The notes beneath the pieces are model-generated. The model was not told where the DNA came from and did no database searches. It saw nothing but the letters and a program-made list of their open reading frames with translations. The translations under genes were made by a program, and so were the position numbers. Source: Burkholderia pseudomultivorans (GTDB lineage: Bacteria > Pseudomonadota > Gammaproteobacteria > Burkholderiales > Burkholderiaceae). From it: a DNA stretch of 64,000 nucleotides. This document shows positions 63,359 through 64,000 of the stretch, in pieces. The stretch is from NCBI RefSeq assembly GCF_001718415.1, contig NZ_CP013377.1, forward strand, positions 496,001 to 560,000. Reading direction: 5' to 3'. The first letter of the stretch is position 1. Every line of letters starts with the position of its first letter.

Positions 63359-64000
63359 GCGAAGCGATTCTCGAAGCGCGCGGCATCGTCAAGCGCTACG
63401 GCAAATTCACGGCGCTCGGCGGCGTCGACCTGCGCATCATGCCGCGCACCGTGCACTCGGTGATCGGCCCGAACGGCGCAGGCAAGACGACGCTGTTCCA
63501 TACGCTGACGGGCACGTTGCCGATCACGTCGGGTTCGATCGTGTTCGACGGCCACGACGTCACGCAGGAGCCGGATTACAAGCGCGTGCGGCGCGGCATC
63601 GCACGCTCGTTCCAGGTCACGAGCCTGTTTCCGAACCTGAGCGTGCGCGAGAACCTGCGCGTCGCCGCGCAGGGCGTCGAGTCGCGCCGCGCGCTGAACC
63701 CGTGGACGCCGCCGCGCGGCGCGCTCGCGCACGACGGCATCGTCGACGAGGTGCTGGAGCGGCTCGGCCTGCAGCGCTTCGCGGGCACCGCGGCGGCCGC
63801 GCTGTCGCACGGGCAGCAGCGCCGGCTCGAAGTGGGGATGGCACTGGCGGCGCGGCCGCGCGCGATCTTTCTCGACGAGCCGACCTCCGGCATGGGGATC
63901 GACGATCTCGACGACATGAAGGCGCTGATCCGCGGCCTGCGCGACGACTATACGGTCGTGCTGATCGAACACAACATGGGGATCGTGATGGACATCTCCG
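63355..64000 (+). CDS. Liv-type ABC importer ATPase (LivG-like), cut by the window end
   Basis: About 215 residues are visible. Walker A is GPNGAGKTT near residue 40, followed by the Q-loop in IARSFQVTSLFPNLSV, the signature ALSHGQQRRLEVGMAL (His replaces the first Gly of LSGGQ), Walker B AIFLDEPTSGMG, and the H-loop in VVLIEHNMGIVMD. The gene runs off the end with the last 30 or so residues missing. A LivF partner is expected downstream. It overlaps the permease gene by ATGA. Confidence 0.92.
   Translation, partial: MSEAILEARGIVKRYGKFTALGGVDLRIMPRTVHSVIGPNGAGKTTLFHTLTGTLPITSGSIVFDGHDVTQEPDYKRVRRGIARSFQVTSLFPNLSVRENLRVAAQGVESRRALNPWTPPRGALAHDGIVDEVLERLGLQRFAGTAAAALSHGQQRRLEVGMALAARPRAIFLDEPTSGMGIDDLDDMKALIRGLRDDYTVVLIEHNMGIVMDIS

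Overview
The window is GC-rich, densely coded DNA from a betaproteobacterium, most likely a Burkholderia (cepacia-complex-like) secondary chromosome. This rests on base composition, codon use and gene content: heterotetrameric sarcosine oxidase, a GlxA-type regulator, a 2000-residue alpha-2-macroglobulin paired with pbpC, a Burkholderia-type porin, and many FCD-GntR regulators. I saw no tRNA, rRNA, CRISPR array, insertion sequence or prophage.

Layout. 1-636: end of a flippase-like membrane protein. 678-7551 (minus): one operon for four-carbon sugar acids, read in transcription order as FCD-GntR regulator, ltnD, otnK, otnC, MFS transporter, otnI, denD. 7767-16143: GlxA-family regulator divergent from sdaA-soxB-soxD-soxA-soxG-folB, which turns sarcosine into glycine, methylene-THF and, through serine, pyruvate; it ends in a strong terminator. 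16480-17142: small lytic transglycosylase. 17317-21135 (minus): YehZYXW/OsmF-type ABC importer, all four genes joined by ATGA overlaps. 21301-25667: hydroxyacid dehydrogenase, M20 amidohydrolase with a 5'-UTR hairpin over its ribosome site, an unknown protein, and a serine hydrolase. 25947-34400: alpha-2-macroglobulin and PbpC. 34439-35509: porin.

35957-51602 is the most interesting part. It holds a PQQ alcohol dehydrogenase with the extra aspartate typical of lanthanide enzymes, followed by a protein that fuses a periplasmic solute-binding domain to a cytochrome c, a HiPIP, and an RpoD-like sigma factor. A TonB-dependent receptor is divergent from the dehydrogenase. A sigma-54 enhancer-binding protein, pqqABCDE and a TonB-like protein follow. 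I find well-spaced -24/-12 sigma-54 elements in front of the dehydrogenase, the receptor, pqqA and the activator gene itself. The motif TGCAACACC lies upstream of both the dehydrogenase and pqqA in matching orientation. I infer one regulon that makes the enzyme, its cofactor, its electron acceptors and an outer-membrane importer together.

51715-58928: a divergent HTH/unknown-protein pair with an apparently leaderless HTH transcript, a small ORF, an aldo/keto reductase, a LysR regulator, two alpha/beta hydrolases, a DinB-like protein and a YCII protein. 59096-64000: FCD-GntR regulator divergent from a Liv-type ABC importer (binding protein, two permeases, ATPase cut by the window end), with a clear sigma-70 promoter and a perfect 20-bp palindrome just downstream of it.
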